From assembly GCF_038003085.1 (NCBI RefSeq), contig NZ_JBBOOM010000001.1:4030001-4094000 (forward strand): a stretch of 64,000 nt of DNA. Reading direction: 5' to 3'. The notes under the pieces are model-generated. The model had not been told where the DNA came from. It saw nothing but the letters and a program-made list of their open reading frames with translations, and made no database searches. Source of the stretch: Psychrobacillus sp. FSL K6-2836 (lineage in GTDB: Bacteria > Bacillota > Bacilli > Bacillales_A > Planococcaceae). Below, one piece after another: positions 34,559-43,066 of this stretch. The position numbers were made by a program, and so were the translations under genes. Positions within the stretch are counted from its first letter, which is position 1, and each line of letters opens with the position of its first letter.

Positions 34559-34629
34559 AAAGTATTGGAAATGTATATAGGAGGGATTAGAAAAATCCTT
34601 AGTTTAGTATAAAAATGATTTTTCTTCCA

Positions 34630-34668
34630 CAAAAGGGGGCGTAGCAGGAAGAAGCTGATACGCCCCCT
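34630..34668 (-). terminator. terminator after the accessory ATPase gene
   Basis: Perfect 10-bp GC-rich stem AGGGGGCGTA/TACGCCCCCT; on the minus strand it is followed by TTTT. Confidence 0.75.
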
Positions 34669-34683
34669 CGCTATTGAGGCAGA

Positions 34684-35493
34684 TTATTCAAATTCTTTCG
34701 AACGAGCTCTGAAAAAGTCGTAGAAAAATCTTACATTTTCAAGTTCAGTCCATTTATACGTTCTCAAAAGGGGAGCGTCAAGATTATAAATTTTAGCATC
34801 TAGTGTTCCCAACATAAATGGAGAATGTGTCGCAATAATAAACTGACAGTTAAAAAATCTTGCCAGTTTATTGATTTCTTCCGCCAACTGAATTTGGTTT
34901 GTAGGTGAAAGAGATGTTTCAGGTTCATCTAGCAGGTATAAGCCATTTGGGGTAAGATACTCATCAAACATCTGGATGGATGTCTCTCCGTTAGAATACT
35001 TTTCATTCGCAAACTTCATAATCTCGATTTGTTTGTACATCTGCGAAGAATGTTTCAACTTTTCCAAAAGCTCCTTAGTATACCCCAATTTAGAGTGCTG
35101 GTATAGGTAACCTTCCTTAAGAACTGCCTCCTGCTGAATCTTCTTGATCTCATATAAAATATCTTCGCTTTTGATGTACAGACTATTATGCGGTATTCGA
35201 TCTGACTCCTCGTCACTCTTATTTTCACCTAGGCTGTATGAACAATTCAACATGTAATCTAAAGGGTATTTGTTATGGGCGTTATTTGTAGGTTCCTCTG
35301 CCCCTGTAATATTCAGCTTGTTTGCTATTAAATTTAACATGGTGGACTTGCCAGACCCGTTATTACCATACAAAACTGTAATGTTGTTAAAGACAAACAC
35401 TTCTCCAGTTATTTTTTTAAAAACATTGTATGGATAGGCATTTGGATTCTTAACTGTATGAGGAGAAAGTTTAAAGCTTTTTAAATATATCAT
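34684..35493 (-). CDS. solitary ABC/OLD-like AAA family ATPase (accessory)
   Basis: 269 residues. Walker A GNNGSGKST (about 44-52) is followed by a long variable helical insert, then Walker B LYLLDEPETSLSP and the switch histidine in IIATHSPFM, the layout of AAA_21/SMC-like solitary ATPases. No transmembrane segments, nuclease domain or transporter partner is seen. Orphan proteins like this occur in defence or stress islands, but nothing here establishes that role. Inserted between spoIIIAH and accB, which adjoin in B. subtilis. AAAGG precedes the ATG. Confidence 0.85.
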   Translation of the reverse strand: MIYLKSFKLSPHTVKNPNAYPYNVFKKITGEVFVFNNITVLYGNNGSGKSTMLNLIANKLNITGAEEPTNNAHNKYPLDYMLNCSYSLGENKSDEESDRIPHNSLYIKSEDILYEIKKIQQEAVLKEGYLYQHSKLGYTKELLEKLKHSSQMYKQIEIMKFANEKYSNGETSIQMFDEYLTPNGLYLLDEPETSLSPTNQIQLAEEINKLARFFNCQFIIATHSPFMLGTLDAKIYNLDAPLLRTYKWTELENVRFFYDFFRARSKEFE

Positions 35494-35789
35494 ATGGGTA
35501 AACCTTTCTTTGGGAATAATGAACAGCTACCATCATTTTACCAGATTTGCAGAAATAAAGAGCGAAGATTGAATTTATGTGGTTCAGCAAAAATTTTTCT
35601 TCTAAAGAGTAGGAATATAAGTCTCCGGGATATTAGCGGTGTTAAAATAAATTTTATAATATTTTTAACACTTTACTATTGATAAACAATTACGGTAATG
35701 ACTGGCTTATTCTTTTAAAGGACACTTGTGCTTTTCTTAAAAGTATATAAAAATGTCCCGTGATCACAGGGTTTATGGTACTTAAAAGA
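35494..35789. other. intergenic stretch upstream of the ATPase gene
   Basis: A 62-codon open frame at 35494-35682 starts back-to-back with the minus-strand ATPase gene, has no ribosome binding site and no recognisable protein pattern; I treat it as non-coding. The stretch is AT-rich and merges into the R1 repeat. Confidence 0.5.
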
Positions 35790-36000
35790 ATCTTCGAGAG
35801 CTTATTCTATAAATTAGAAAGTATCTTTTCTCTGGTTGTCCAATAACGCACTAGCTTGTTTCTAAGAGTTGTAGAAGCGCGACGGACAGGTAAACGCCAG
35901 CAGCTCCCCTAAAAAACGGTTATAGTATCCCTTCGAAAACGATAGAAACAAGTTTTGGTCTTAAAGGACAGGACATGTTTTTTGCCTGGTTTATCTTATG
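35790..36000 (+). repeat. dispersed element R1, copy 3 (without hairpin module)
   Basis: Shares with the other copies ATCTTCGAGAGCTTATT, CTAGCTTGTTTCTAAGAGTTG, GACGGACAGG, AAACGCC and the 3' block GAAACAAGTTTTGG ... TTTTTTGCCTGGTTT. The segment from ATTACCGA through the long hairpin to TCGGTAAT is absent and replaced by unrelated sequence. The 36001-36241 remainder contains TATAAT at 36054-36059 and the accB leader. Confidence 0.75.
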
Positions 36001-36241
36001 GAATACAATAAGATAATGTGGAAAATTGGAATGAAACCGATGTTTAAAATTTCTTATAATTTATATAGAAAATAATTCCAAAACGCTCAAAAGCCCTTCA
36101 ATAAAAGGTTTTCGTCGATTGTAGAAATATCATTTTTTTATTATTTCAGAATAATTAACGCTATCTATTTCAAATTAGCAGGAAAACGTCTAAAATAGAT
36201 TATGGAGCACTAAATAATGTAGATAAAAGGGGATTACCTAA

Positions 36242-36739
36242 ATGAAGATTCAAGAAATCAGAGAAATTATAAAGCTTATCGATCAGTCGTCATTAGATGA
36301 ATTTTTATACGAATCAGAAGGTACAAAGATTAAGTTGAAAAAAAATGAAAAAGGTTTTGTGAATTCAACTAGTGAAACCTTTGAAAGTTCATCAATTGTA
36401 GAGCAGCCGAAACAAGTGGAAGTAAAAGCGCCTATCGTTCAAGAGATACAAAAGGAAGCTGTAGTTGAAGAAACTACTGTTGATGTTGTAGATAGTTCAT
36501 TGCATACAATTATTTCACCAATGGTTGGTACGTTTTATCAATCTTCCTCTCCTGATGCATCTGCATACGTAGAAGTTGGTACGAAAGTGTCATCTGATTC
36601 TATCGTCTGTATCGTGGAAGCAATGAAGCTGTTCAATGAAATTGAAGCTGAAATTGATGGAGAAGTTGTAGAAATACTAGTGAAAGATGGACAATTAGTT
36701 GAATATGGTCAACCTCTGTTCCTCGTTAAAGGAAATTAA
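36242..36739 (+). CDS. accB: acetyl-CoA carboxylase biotin carboxyl carrier protein
   Basis: Carries biotin between the two half-reactions that make malonyl-CoA. The 165-residue protein has an N-terminal helical region, a charged linker, and a C-terminal biotinyl domain with EAMKLFNE; Lys129 is the biotinylated residue. AAGGGG precedes ATG 36242. Operon with accC and probably yqhY. Confidence 0.96.
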   Translation: MKIQEIREIIKLIDQSSLDEFLYESEGTKIKLKKNEKGFVNSTSETFESSSIVEQPKQVEVKAPIVQEIQKEAVVEETTVDVVDSSLHTIISPMVGTFYQSSSPDASAYVEVGTKVSSDSIVCIVEAMKLFNEIEAEIDGEVVEILVKDGQLVEYGQPLFLVKGN

Positions 36740-36755
36740 GAAAGGAGCAAGGATC

Positions 36756-38105
36756 ATGAAAAAAGTATTGATTGCCAATCGCGGAGAAATAGCTGTCCGC
36801 ATAATACGAGCGTGTAAAGAATTAGACATCGAAACTGTGGCAGTATTTTCTGAAGCAGACCGTGAAGCACTTCATGTGCAAATTGCTGATGAAGCTTATT
36901 GTATAGGTCCGAGACTTTCAAAGGATTCCTATTTAAATTTTTCAAGCATCATAACAGTTGCAAAACTAACTGGTTGTGAGGGAATTCATCCAGGTTATGG
37001 ATTCCTAGCAGAGAATGCCGAGTTTGCTGAGCTATGTGAAGATTGTGATATTAAATTTATCGGACCAACTTCCTCTGCTATTAAAAGTATGGGGATTAAG
37101 GATGTAGCAAAAGAAACAATGGAAAAAGCAGGAGTTCCAATAGTTCCTGGGTCTAAAGGGATTGTAGAAACCGAAGAAGATGCTTTGAAAGTCGCTAGAG
37201 AAATAGGTTTTCCAGTAATTATCAAAGCTACTGCTGGTGGCGGTGGTAAAGGAATCCGTGTCGCTAAAGATGAGGAAGATCTTCTAAAAGGGATTAAAAT
37301 AACGCAAAAAGAAGCGGCAGCAGCATTCGGTAACCCTGGCGTTTACTTAGAGAAATATATTGAAGTATTCCGTCATGTGGAAATTCAAGTGTTGGCTGAT
37401 GGTCATGGAAATGCTGTTCACCTAGGAGAACGCGATTGTTCCGTTCAGCGTCGTATGCAAAAGCTAGTGGAGGAGGCACCTTCTCCTGCATTGTCTGAGG
37501 AGCTCCGAGCTGAGATGGGAGAAGCAGCTGTGAAGGCAGCATTAGCTGTTGGTTATGAGAGCGCTGGTACAGTGGAATTTATCTTTGATCATATTGAACA
37601 AAAATTCTACTTCATGGAAATGAACACACGTATTCAAGTTGAGCACCCTGTCACTGAAATGATTACAGGTGTAGATTTGATTAAACAAATGCTTTTAGTT
37701 GCAGCTGGTGAGAAATTGCCTTTCGAACAAAAAGATATTAAACTAAATGGATGGGCAATTGAATGTCGTATTAATGCGGAGAACCCTGTGAAAAACTTTA
37801 TGCCTTCTCCGGGACTAGTAGAGTTTTATTTGCCACCAGGTGGTTTGGGAGTTCGAGTAGATTCTGCTGTATACCCTGGTTATACGATCCCGCCATTTTA
37901 TGATTCAATGGTTGCAAAACTTATTGTACATGCTGCAACTCGAGAAGAAGCAATCGCTAAAATGAAACGTGCACTAAGTGAATTTGCTATCGAAGGAGTC
38001 GAAACTACTATCGGATTCCATTCGAAGCTCATGAATCATGAAGTATTTGTGTCAGGTGATTTTGATACGAAATTCTTAGAAAAATATGATGTAATGAATT
38101 CATAA
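36756..38105 (+). CDS. accC: biotin carboxylase subunit of acetyl-CoA carboxylase
   Basis: ATP-dependent carboxylation of biotin on AccB. 449 residues; N-terminal KVLIANRGEIAVRIIRACKEL, ATP-grasp glycine loop KATAGGGGKGIR, HVEIQVLADGHGNAVHLGERDCSVQRR and active-site FMEMNTRIQVEHPVTE are all present. ATG 36756 follows AAAGGAG and lies 16 bp after accB. Confidence 0.97.
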   Translation: MKKVLIANRGEIAVRIIRACKELDIETVAVFSEADREALHVQIADEAYCIGPRLSKDSYLNFSSIITVAKLTGCEGIHPGYGFLAENAEFAELCEDCDIKFIGPTSSAIKSMGIKDVAKETMEKAGVPIVPGSKGIVETEEDALKVAREIGFPVIIKATAGGGGKGIRVAKDEEDLLKGIKITQKEAAAAFGNPGVYLEKYIEVFRHVEIQVLADGHGNAVHLGERDCSVQRRMQKLVEEAPSPALSEELRAEMGEAAVKAALAVGYESAGTVEFIFDHIEQKFYFMEMNTRIQVEHPVTEMITGVDLIKQMLLVAAGEKLPFEQKDIKLNGWAIECRINAENPVKNFMPSPGLVEFYLPPGGLGVRVDSAVYPGYTIPPFYDSMVAKLIVHAATREEAIAKMKRALSEFAIEGVETTIGFHSKLMNHEVFVSGDFDTKFLEKYDVMNS

Positions 38106-38120
38106 TAAGGAGTGAAGGAT

Positions 38121-38513
38121 ATGACAGAAACTACTGAACAAAAGTTTGTTCAAATGACTCCTGAAGGAAAAGAATATCTAGGAACGATAGAAATTGCTCC
38201 CGAAGTAATTACAGTAATCGCTGGAATTGCTACAAATGAAGTGGAAGGTATTGCTGGTACACGAGGAAACTTTGCTGCAGGTGTAGTAGAACGTCTAGGA
38301 AAAAAAGTACATGGCAAGGGTATTAAAACGGAGATAAATAATGATGGCTTGTTTATCGATGTATACTGCCTTGTGAAATATGGTTCATCTGTTCCTACAG
38401 TTGCGAGAGAAGTCCAATCCCAAATTCGTCAAGCAATCGAAAATATGACGAGTTTAACACCTAAAGAAGTGAATGTACATATTACAGGTGTTCAATTCGA
38501 TACAGCAGAATAA
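38121..38513 (+). CDS. yqhY: Asp23/Gls24 family protein YqhY
   Basis: 130 residues with the Asp23/Gls24 pattern (YLGTIEIAPEVITVIAGIATNEVEGIAGT ... INNDGLFIDVYCLVKYGSSVPTVAREVQSQI). In B. subtilis this protein is linked to acetyl-CoA carboxylase activity and lies in the same operon, as it appears to here. AAGGAG at 38107-38112 sets ATG 38121. No transmembrane segment. Confidence 0.92.
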   Translation: MTETTEQKFVQMTPEGKEYLGTIEIAPEVITVIAGIATNEVEGIAGTRGNFAAGVVERLGKKVHGKGIKTEINNDGLFIDVYCLVKYGSSVPTVAREVQSQIRQAIENMTSLTPKEVNVHITGVQFDTAE

Positions 38514-38515
38514 GA

Positions 38516-38600
38516 AAAGCGTAAGCGCCTATGTAAGACCCGACAAGCGCTGAAATCCTGAAGCGACTCGAGGGGCTAGGCGCTGGAGCTGGACAGGTAG
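38516..38600. repeat. palindromic intergenic repeat, family R4
   Basis: GC-rich island with short inverted pieces (AAGCGTAAGCGCCT against AGGCGCTGG; GACAAGCGCTG). A degenerate relative begins at 58165 (AAAGCGCTGGAAG ... AAAGGCGCACTTGGCCGAGG). No coding content. Confidence 0.5.
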
Positions 38601-38637
38601 TAAACAAAAACTCTATACTTTTCTCATTTCTTAAAAG

Positions 38638-38674
38638 AGAAAGAGCTATCCATCAGGTAGCTCTTTCTTTTTTT
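38638..38674 (+). terminator. terminator after acc operon
   Basis: Perfect 10-bp stem GAAAGAGCTA/TAGCTCTTTC with a 9-nt loop and a T-run. Confidence 0.87.
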
Positions 38675-38706
38675 TGCCTTTCTAATACACATACTACAAA
38701 AAAATA

Positions 38707-38715
38707 TGCTATGAT
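38707..38715 (+). promoter_or_regulatory. extended -10 promoter for nusB
   Basis: TGCTATGAT, an extended -10 element, 36 bp before the nusB start and after the acc terminator. Confidence 0.45.
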
Positions 38716-38750
38716 TGTCTAGATAGTTACATTTAAAGGAGAACTAAATA

Positions 38751-39128
38751 ATGAAACGAAGACAAGCGAGAGAATTAGCATTACAAGCTCTATTTCAATT
38801 AGACAATCATGAAATTTCCATAGAAGAAGCTATTGGACATGTCACAGAAGAACAAGATTCTTTTTTGACACAAGTAGTGACTGGAGTCGTGAATCATAAA
38901 GAGGAAATAGATGCTTCTTTAACAGATAAACTAGAAAACTGGTCGCTTTCTAGACTTCCGAAAATTGAACGTACAGTACTAAGAATTGCTGTTTTTGAAT
39001 TACTATTCACTGAAGAAACACCCGCTAAAGTAGTGATCAATGAAGCACTAGAGATTTCTAAAGTATTTGGTGACGAGAAGTCAAGTCGTTTCGTAAATGG
39101 TGTTTTATCTAAATATGCAGAGCAATAA
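38751..39128 (+). CDS. nusB: transcription antitermination factor NusB
   Basis: All-helical RNA-binding factor for rRNA antitermination. 125 residues; RRQARELALQALFQLD at the start and LPKIERTVLRIAVFELLF ... KVVINEALEISKVFGDEKSSRFVNGVL are the family signatures. AAAGGAG at 38735-38741 is the ribosome binding site. Confidence 0.96.
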   Translation: MKRRQARELALQALFQLDNHEISIEEAIGHVTEEQDSFLTQVVTGVVNHKEEIDASLTDKLENWSLSRLPKIERTVLRIAVFELLFTEETPAKVVINEALEISKVFGDEKSSRFVNGVLSKYAEQ

Positions 39129-39155
39129 TCTACATTGACTTAAGGAGCGTTTGAA

Positions 39156-40013
39156 TTGTCTACTAATAAAATTGATGGAAAGCAAATTGCAGGGTTAGTA
39201 ACAGAAAAAGTGAAAGAACGTGTTGAAAACCTAAAATCTAAAGGTATCGTTCCAGGATTAGCAGTTGTTTTAGTTGGAAGCAATCCTGCCTCACAAACGT
39301 ATGTAAACAATAAAGCAAAAACTTGCGAGCGTTTAGGTATGTACTCCGTGTTGATAGAGCTAGACGAAAATATTTCTGAAGATGAGCTTCTTAAAAATGT
39401 AGAGGCACTTAACCAAGATATAAAAATTCATGGTATTTTAGTTCAATTGCCATTACCTTCCCAAATTGATGAGGACAGGGTGATTGCAGCTATTTCTCCG
39501 TTAAAGGATGTTGATGGATTCCATCCAGAAAATGTTGGGAAAATGATGATTGGTCAACAATCTTTCCTTCCTTGTACACCTTTTGGCGTTATGAAATTAC
39601 TCGAATACAGTGATGTAGATATTGCAGGAAAACACGCTGTAATTATTGGTCGAAGCAACATTGTTGGTAAACCGATGGGTCAGCTATTGTTACAAAAAGA
39701 TGCAACAGTTACATATTGTCATTCTAGAACAAAAGATTTACACTCTTTTACAAAACAAGCGGATATTTTAGTTGTTGCAACTGGTCGAACTAAGATGATA
39801 GATGCTAGTTATATAAAAGAAGGGGCAGTAGTCATTGATGTAGGTATCAACCGTGATGAGAACAACAAGCTCTGCGGAGATGTAGACTTTGCTTCTGCAC
39901 AGGAAGTAGCTTCTAAAATTACGCCAGTACCTGGTGGTGTAGGTCCAATGACAATCGCAATGCTTATGGAAAATACTTGTTTAGCGGCTGAAAATACATT
40001 AACTAATAAATAA
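39156..40013 (+). CDS. folD: bifunctional methylenetetrahydrofolate dehydrogenase / cyclohydrolase
   Basis: Interconverts methylene-, methenyl- and 10-formyl-THF. 285 residues; [45 protein letters not shown], the Rossmann [17 protein letters not shown] and [18 protein letters not shown] are all present. Start is TTG 39156 behind AAGGAG (39142-39147). Confidence 0.96.
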   Translation: MSTNKIDGKQIAGLVTEKVKERVENLKSKGIVPGLAVVLVGSNPASQTYVNNKAKTCERLGMYSVLIELDENISEDELLKNVEALNQDIKIHGILVQLPLPSQIDEDRVIAAISPLKDVDGFHPENVGKMMIGQQSFLPCTPFGVMKLLEYSDVDIAGKHAVIIGRSNIVGKPMGQLLLQKDATVTYCHSRTKDLHSFTKQADILVVATGRTKMIDASYIKEGAVVIDVGINRDENNKLCGDVDFASAQEVASKITPVPGGVGPMTIAMLMENTCLAAENTLTNK

Positions 40014-40094
40014 TTGGTGAGCTGTTTTTCTATGAAAGACAGCTTTTACCTTGAAGGATAAACCCATTTTTTTAGGTAACCCGTTAACACTACT

Positions 40095-40442
40095 GATTTC
40101 CGTTACATGTGGACGCTTTCCGCGGGGTGAGCGATGAGCCATCACCGTAGCTTCGCTTCCGTTGTGATGTCTCATCTATCTCACTCATCCCGCTGGAGTC
40201 GCCGCCTTTCACTACAATCAATGAATTGTGTAGTGCTCAATATAATATTTAGCATAACTTATTGCTAAGACAATTGGATTATTCTAAGTTAATTCAATCA
40301 ATCCTTTTTGCCATACATATTAGTTGATTGGAGCGCAGGTGGCGACTTCTGCGGGAATAGCATGAGCTGAAGGCCCCGCAGGAACGTAGTGACGAGGAGA
40401 CTGAAGCCATGCCCGCGAAAAGCGTCCGCCGTAGCGGAAATC
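40095..40442. repeat. MITE-like element R2, full length with terminal inverted repeats
   Basis: Left end GATTTCCGTTACATGTGGAC/GCTTTCCGCGGG and right end CCCGCGAAAAGCGTCCGCCG/TAGCGGAAATC are inverted copies over about 31 bp. Inside the left arm a hairpin GATGAG-C-CATCAC ... GTGATG-T-CTCATC occurs. 348 bp, no ORF, GC-rich ends and an AT-rich centre. Fills most of the 40014-40522 gap between folD and xseA. Confidence 0.72.
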
Positions 40443-40522
40443 AACGGTGACTTTAAGGTTACTCTTCTTAAAAGGACTAGCCATCTGACACTTTTTCTTA
40501 TTACAATATTGGAGTTGTTTTT

Positions 40523-41881
40523 GTGACTACAGAACCGAGTAAGTATTTGACTGTAAAAGCTTTAACCAAATACATAAAGCGAAAATTCGATGCAGATACG
40601 CATTTACGAGATGTGTACGTAAAAGGGGAACTTTCCAATGTGAAAGTTCATTCTAGTGGACATATCTATTTTACGCTTAAAGATGATGCTGCTCGAATCA
40701 CTTCCGTCATGTTTGCGATGAATGCCAAATCATTAAAATTTGTTCCTGAAAGTGGCATGAATGTACTCGTGCGGGGAGATATAAATGTATTCGAAGTAGC
40801 AGGACAATATCAGTTATATGCTGCTACTATACAGCCAGATGGTATAGGAGAGCTTTTTTTAGCATTTGAACAATTGAAAAAGAAATTGCAGCAAGAAGGA
40901 CTCTTCCATTCAAGTCGTAAAAAAACCATACCGACCTTCCCTAAAAAAATTGGTGTCGTTACCTCTAAAACTGGAGCAGCTATACGAGATATTTTAACAA
41001 CATTAGAACGTCGCTACCCTATTTCTGAAGTAATCGTATTTCCTAGTATCGTTCAAGGACCTCAAGCTGCCCCTTCCATTGTAAAGTCTATTGAAAAAGC
41101 CAACCAGACTAGTGACATGGATGTTTTAATTGTAGGACGAGGTGGCGGTTCCATTGAGGATTTATGGGCTTTCAACGAGGAAGTAGTAGCTAGAGCTATT
41201 GCAGATAGTCGAGTTCCAATCATAAGTGCAATTGGTCATGAAACAGATACAACCATCGCAGATTTTGTCTCGGATTTAAGAGCGCCAACCCCAACAGCAG
41301 CTGCTGAAATGGCAGTACCAAGCAAAGAAAATCTCATGCAAAATATTTTATCATTTCAATCGGCCAGCTTACATTTTATTACTAAGCGTATAACCGATGA
41401 GAAAAACAGATATAAACGAGCAATGGAATCACCAGTAATGGCAACCCCTGAGAAATTATATCGTCCTTTTATTGAAAGGTTCGTTCGGGCAGAACAGCAG
41501 CTTCAAAGAGAAACTAACCTTCATTTGAAAAGTAAACAACGTGATTATTTACAAGTGCAAAATAGATTTTTCCAATTATCTCCACAGAGAGTAATTGATC
41601 TACATCATAAATCTGTTCAGTCCATGACCAATCAACTAAATCAGGCGACACTATCCACGTTTGAAAAAAATCGTCAGCAATTTGTTAGTTCTATTCGAAC
41701 ATTAGAAGCGCTAAATCCATTGAAAATTATGGATCGAGGATACAGTATTATTTACAAAGAAGGCAAGCTAGTTAAATCCGTAGAAAATGTAAAAAAAGAT
41801 GATTCGATATTTGTTACATTACAAGATGGTCAATTAGAAGCTATCGTTCAGCGAGTTGAAGTGAAAGAAAGTGGGGACTAA
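40523..41881 (+). CDS. xseA: exodeoxyribonuclease VII large subunit
   Basis: Catalytic subunit of a single-strand-specific exonuclease. 452 residues: N-terminal OB fold (YVKGELSNVKVHSSGHIYFTLKDD), then the catalytic region with GVVTSKTGAAIRDIL and GRGGGSIEDLWAFNEE, ISAIGHETDTTIADFVSDLRAPTPTAAAE, and a long coiled-coil C-terminus. Start is GTG 40523, with GGAG upstream. Confidence 0.95.
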   Translation: MTTEPSKYLTVKALTKYIKRKFDADTHLRDVYVKGELSNVKVHSSGHIYFTLKDDAARITSVMFAMNAKSLKFVPESGMNVLVRGDINVFEVAGQYQLYAATIQPDGIGELFLAFEQLKKKLQQEGLFHSSRKKTIPTFPKKIGVVTSKTGAAIRDILTTLERRYPISEVIVFPSIVQGPQAAPSIVKSIEKANQTSDMDVLIVGRGGGSIEDLWAFNEEVVARAIADSRVPIISAIGHETDTTIADFVSDLRAPTPTAAAEMAVPSKENLMQNILSFQSASLHFITKRITDEKNRYKRAMESPVMATPEKLYRPFIERFVRAEQQLQRETNLHLKSKQRDYLQVQNRFFQLSPQRVIDLHHKSVQSMTNQLNQATLSTFEKNRQQFVSSIRTLEALNPLKIMDRGYSIIYKEGKLVKSVENVKKDDSIFVTLQDGQLEAIVQRVEVKESGD

Positions 41882-41886
41882 TATTA

Positions 41887-42108
41887 ATGACTAAGAAGGA
41901 AATTCTATTCGATGAAGCAATGCTGCAATTAGAAAATATAGTTCGTCAGCTAGAACAAGGTGATGTACCGTTAGAAAGTGCTATAGAGCTATATCAAAAA
42001 GGTATGGAACTTTCCAAAGTATGTAGTGACAAGCTGCAAAAAGCAGAAAAGCAATTAGTTACATTTATGGATGAAAACAAAGAAGATGCTGGTACGTCCA
42101 ATGAGTAA
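41887..42108 (+). CDS. xseB: exodeoxyribonuclease VII small subunit
   Basis: 73 residues of the XseB family (FDEAMLQLENIVRQLEQGDVPLESAIELYQKGMEL). Binds the large subunit in multiple copies. Lies 5 bp after xseA and overlaps ispA. Confidence 0.94.
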   Translation: MTKKEILFDEAMLQLENIVRQLEQGDVPLESAIELYQKGMELSKVCSDKLQKAEKQLVTFMDENKEDAGTSNE

Positions 42109-42985
42109 TCTATTAACTTCATTTATTCAAACCAACCAGCCGCTTATAGAAAAGACATTGCATGCCTTAATAAATGATATAAAGGCACCTCAACCATTGA
42201 AAGATGCTATGCTGTATTCACTTCAAGCTGGCGGCAAAAGAATTAGACCTCTGTATACACTTGCAGTTTTAAAAGAGCTAGATATTGAAAATGAGGATGC
42301 AATTATTGTCGCAAGCACTATTGAAATGATTCATACGTATTCGCTTATTCATGATGATTTGCCTGCGATGGATAATGATGATTTACGCCGTGGAAAACCA
42401 ACCAATCATATAGTTTTCGGAGAAGCTCTAGCTATATTAGCGGGAGATGCGCTTGTAACGATTGCCTTTGGTATTATTGCAAGACTAAAGAATATATCTC
42501 CTGAACTGAAAGTAGAATTGATTGATAAGTTAAGTTTTTCTGCTGGAGCAGAAGGTATGGTTGGCGGGCAAGTATTAGATATGCTCGGAGAAGGTCAAAC
42601 CTTAACTTTGGAGCAGCTAGAAGAGATTCATATAAATAAAACAGGTGCACTCTTGTCATACAGTATACTAGCCGGAGCTATCATTGCAAATGTTCCTACA
42701 GAAATAATGACTGCATTAGAAAAGTATGCCTTTCATATTGGTCTTGCATTCCAAATACAAGATGACATTTTAGATGTAGAAGGTACTTCGGAGCAATTGG
42801 GGAAAACTGCTGGTAAAGACTTAATAAGCGAAAAGAATACATATCCTTCAATTTTGACGATGGAGGGTGCAAAAAAAGAACTTCAAAATCATTATAACAA
42901 AGCTTTTCAAGCGTTAGAGAATGTTCAAATGCACAATGGTTTACTGGTGGAGTTCGCCAATTATATTACGAAAAGATCAAAATAG
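42101..42985 (+). CDS. ispA: farnesyl diphosphate synthase (polyprenyl synthetase)
   Basis: Condenses IPP and DMAPP to farnesyl diphosphate. 294 residues with LQAGGKRIRP, the first aspartate-rich motif HDDLPAMDNDDLRRG, KTGALL and the second motif FQIQDDILD. ATG 42101 overlaps the xseB stop. Next to dxs, the first enzyme of the MEP pathway, as in Bacillus. Confidence 0.95.
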   Translation: MSNLLTSFIQTNQPLIEKTLHALINDIKAPQPLKDAMLYSLQAGGKRIRPLYTLAVLKELDIENEDAIIVASTIEMIHTYSLIHDDLPAMDNDDLRRGKPTNHIVFGEALAILAGDALVTIAFGIIARLKNISPELKVELIDKLSFSAGAEGMVGGQVLDMLGEGQTLTLEQLEEIHINKTGALLSYSILAGAIIANVPTEIMTALEKYAFHIGLAFQIQDDILDVEGTSEQLGKTAGKDLISEKNTYPSILTMEGAKKELQNHYNKAFQALENVQMHNGLLVEFANYITKRSK

Positions 42986-43066
42986 TAGCGAATAATTTGT
43001 TTTTTAAGCATTTATTGCTATGATATTAACTAGTTGTAAAGAAGGAAATCTAATAGAAGGTGTGTG

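Noticed and set aside
35494-35682. 62-codon plus-strand frame starting back-to-back with the accessory ATPase gene
   Set aside because: No ribosome binding site, no recognisable pattern, and it lies in AT-rich promoter DNA of the opposite gene.
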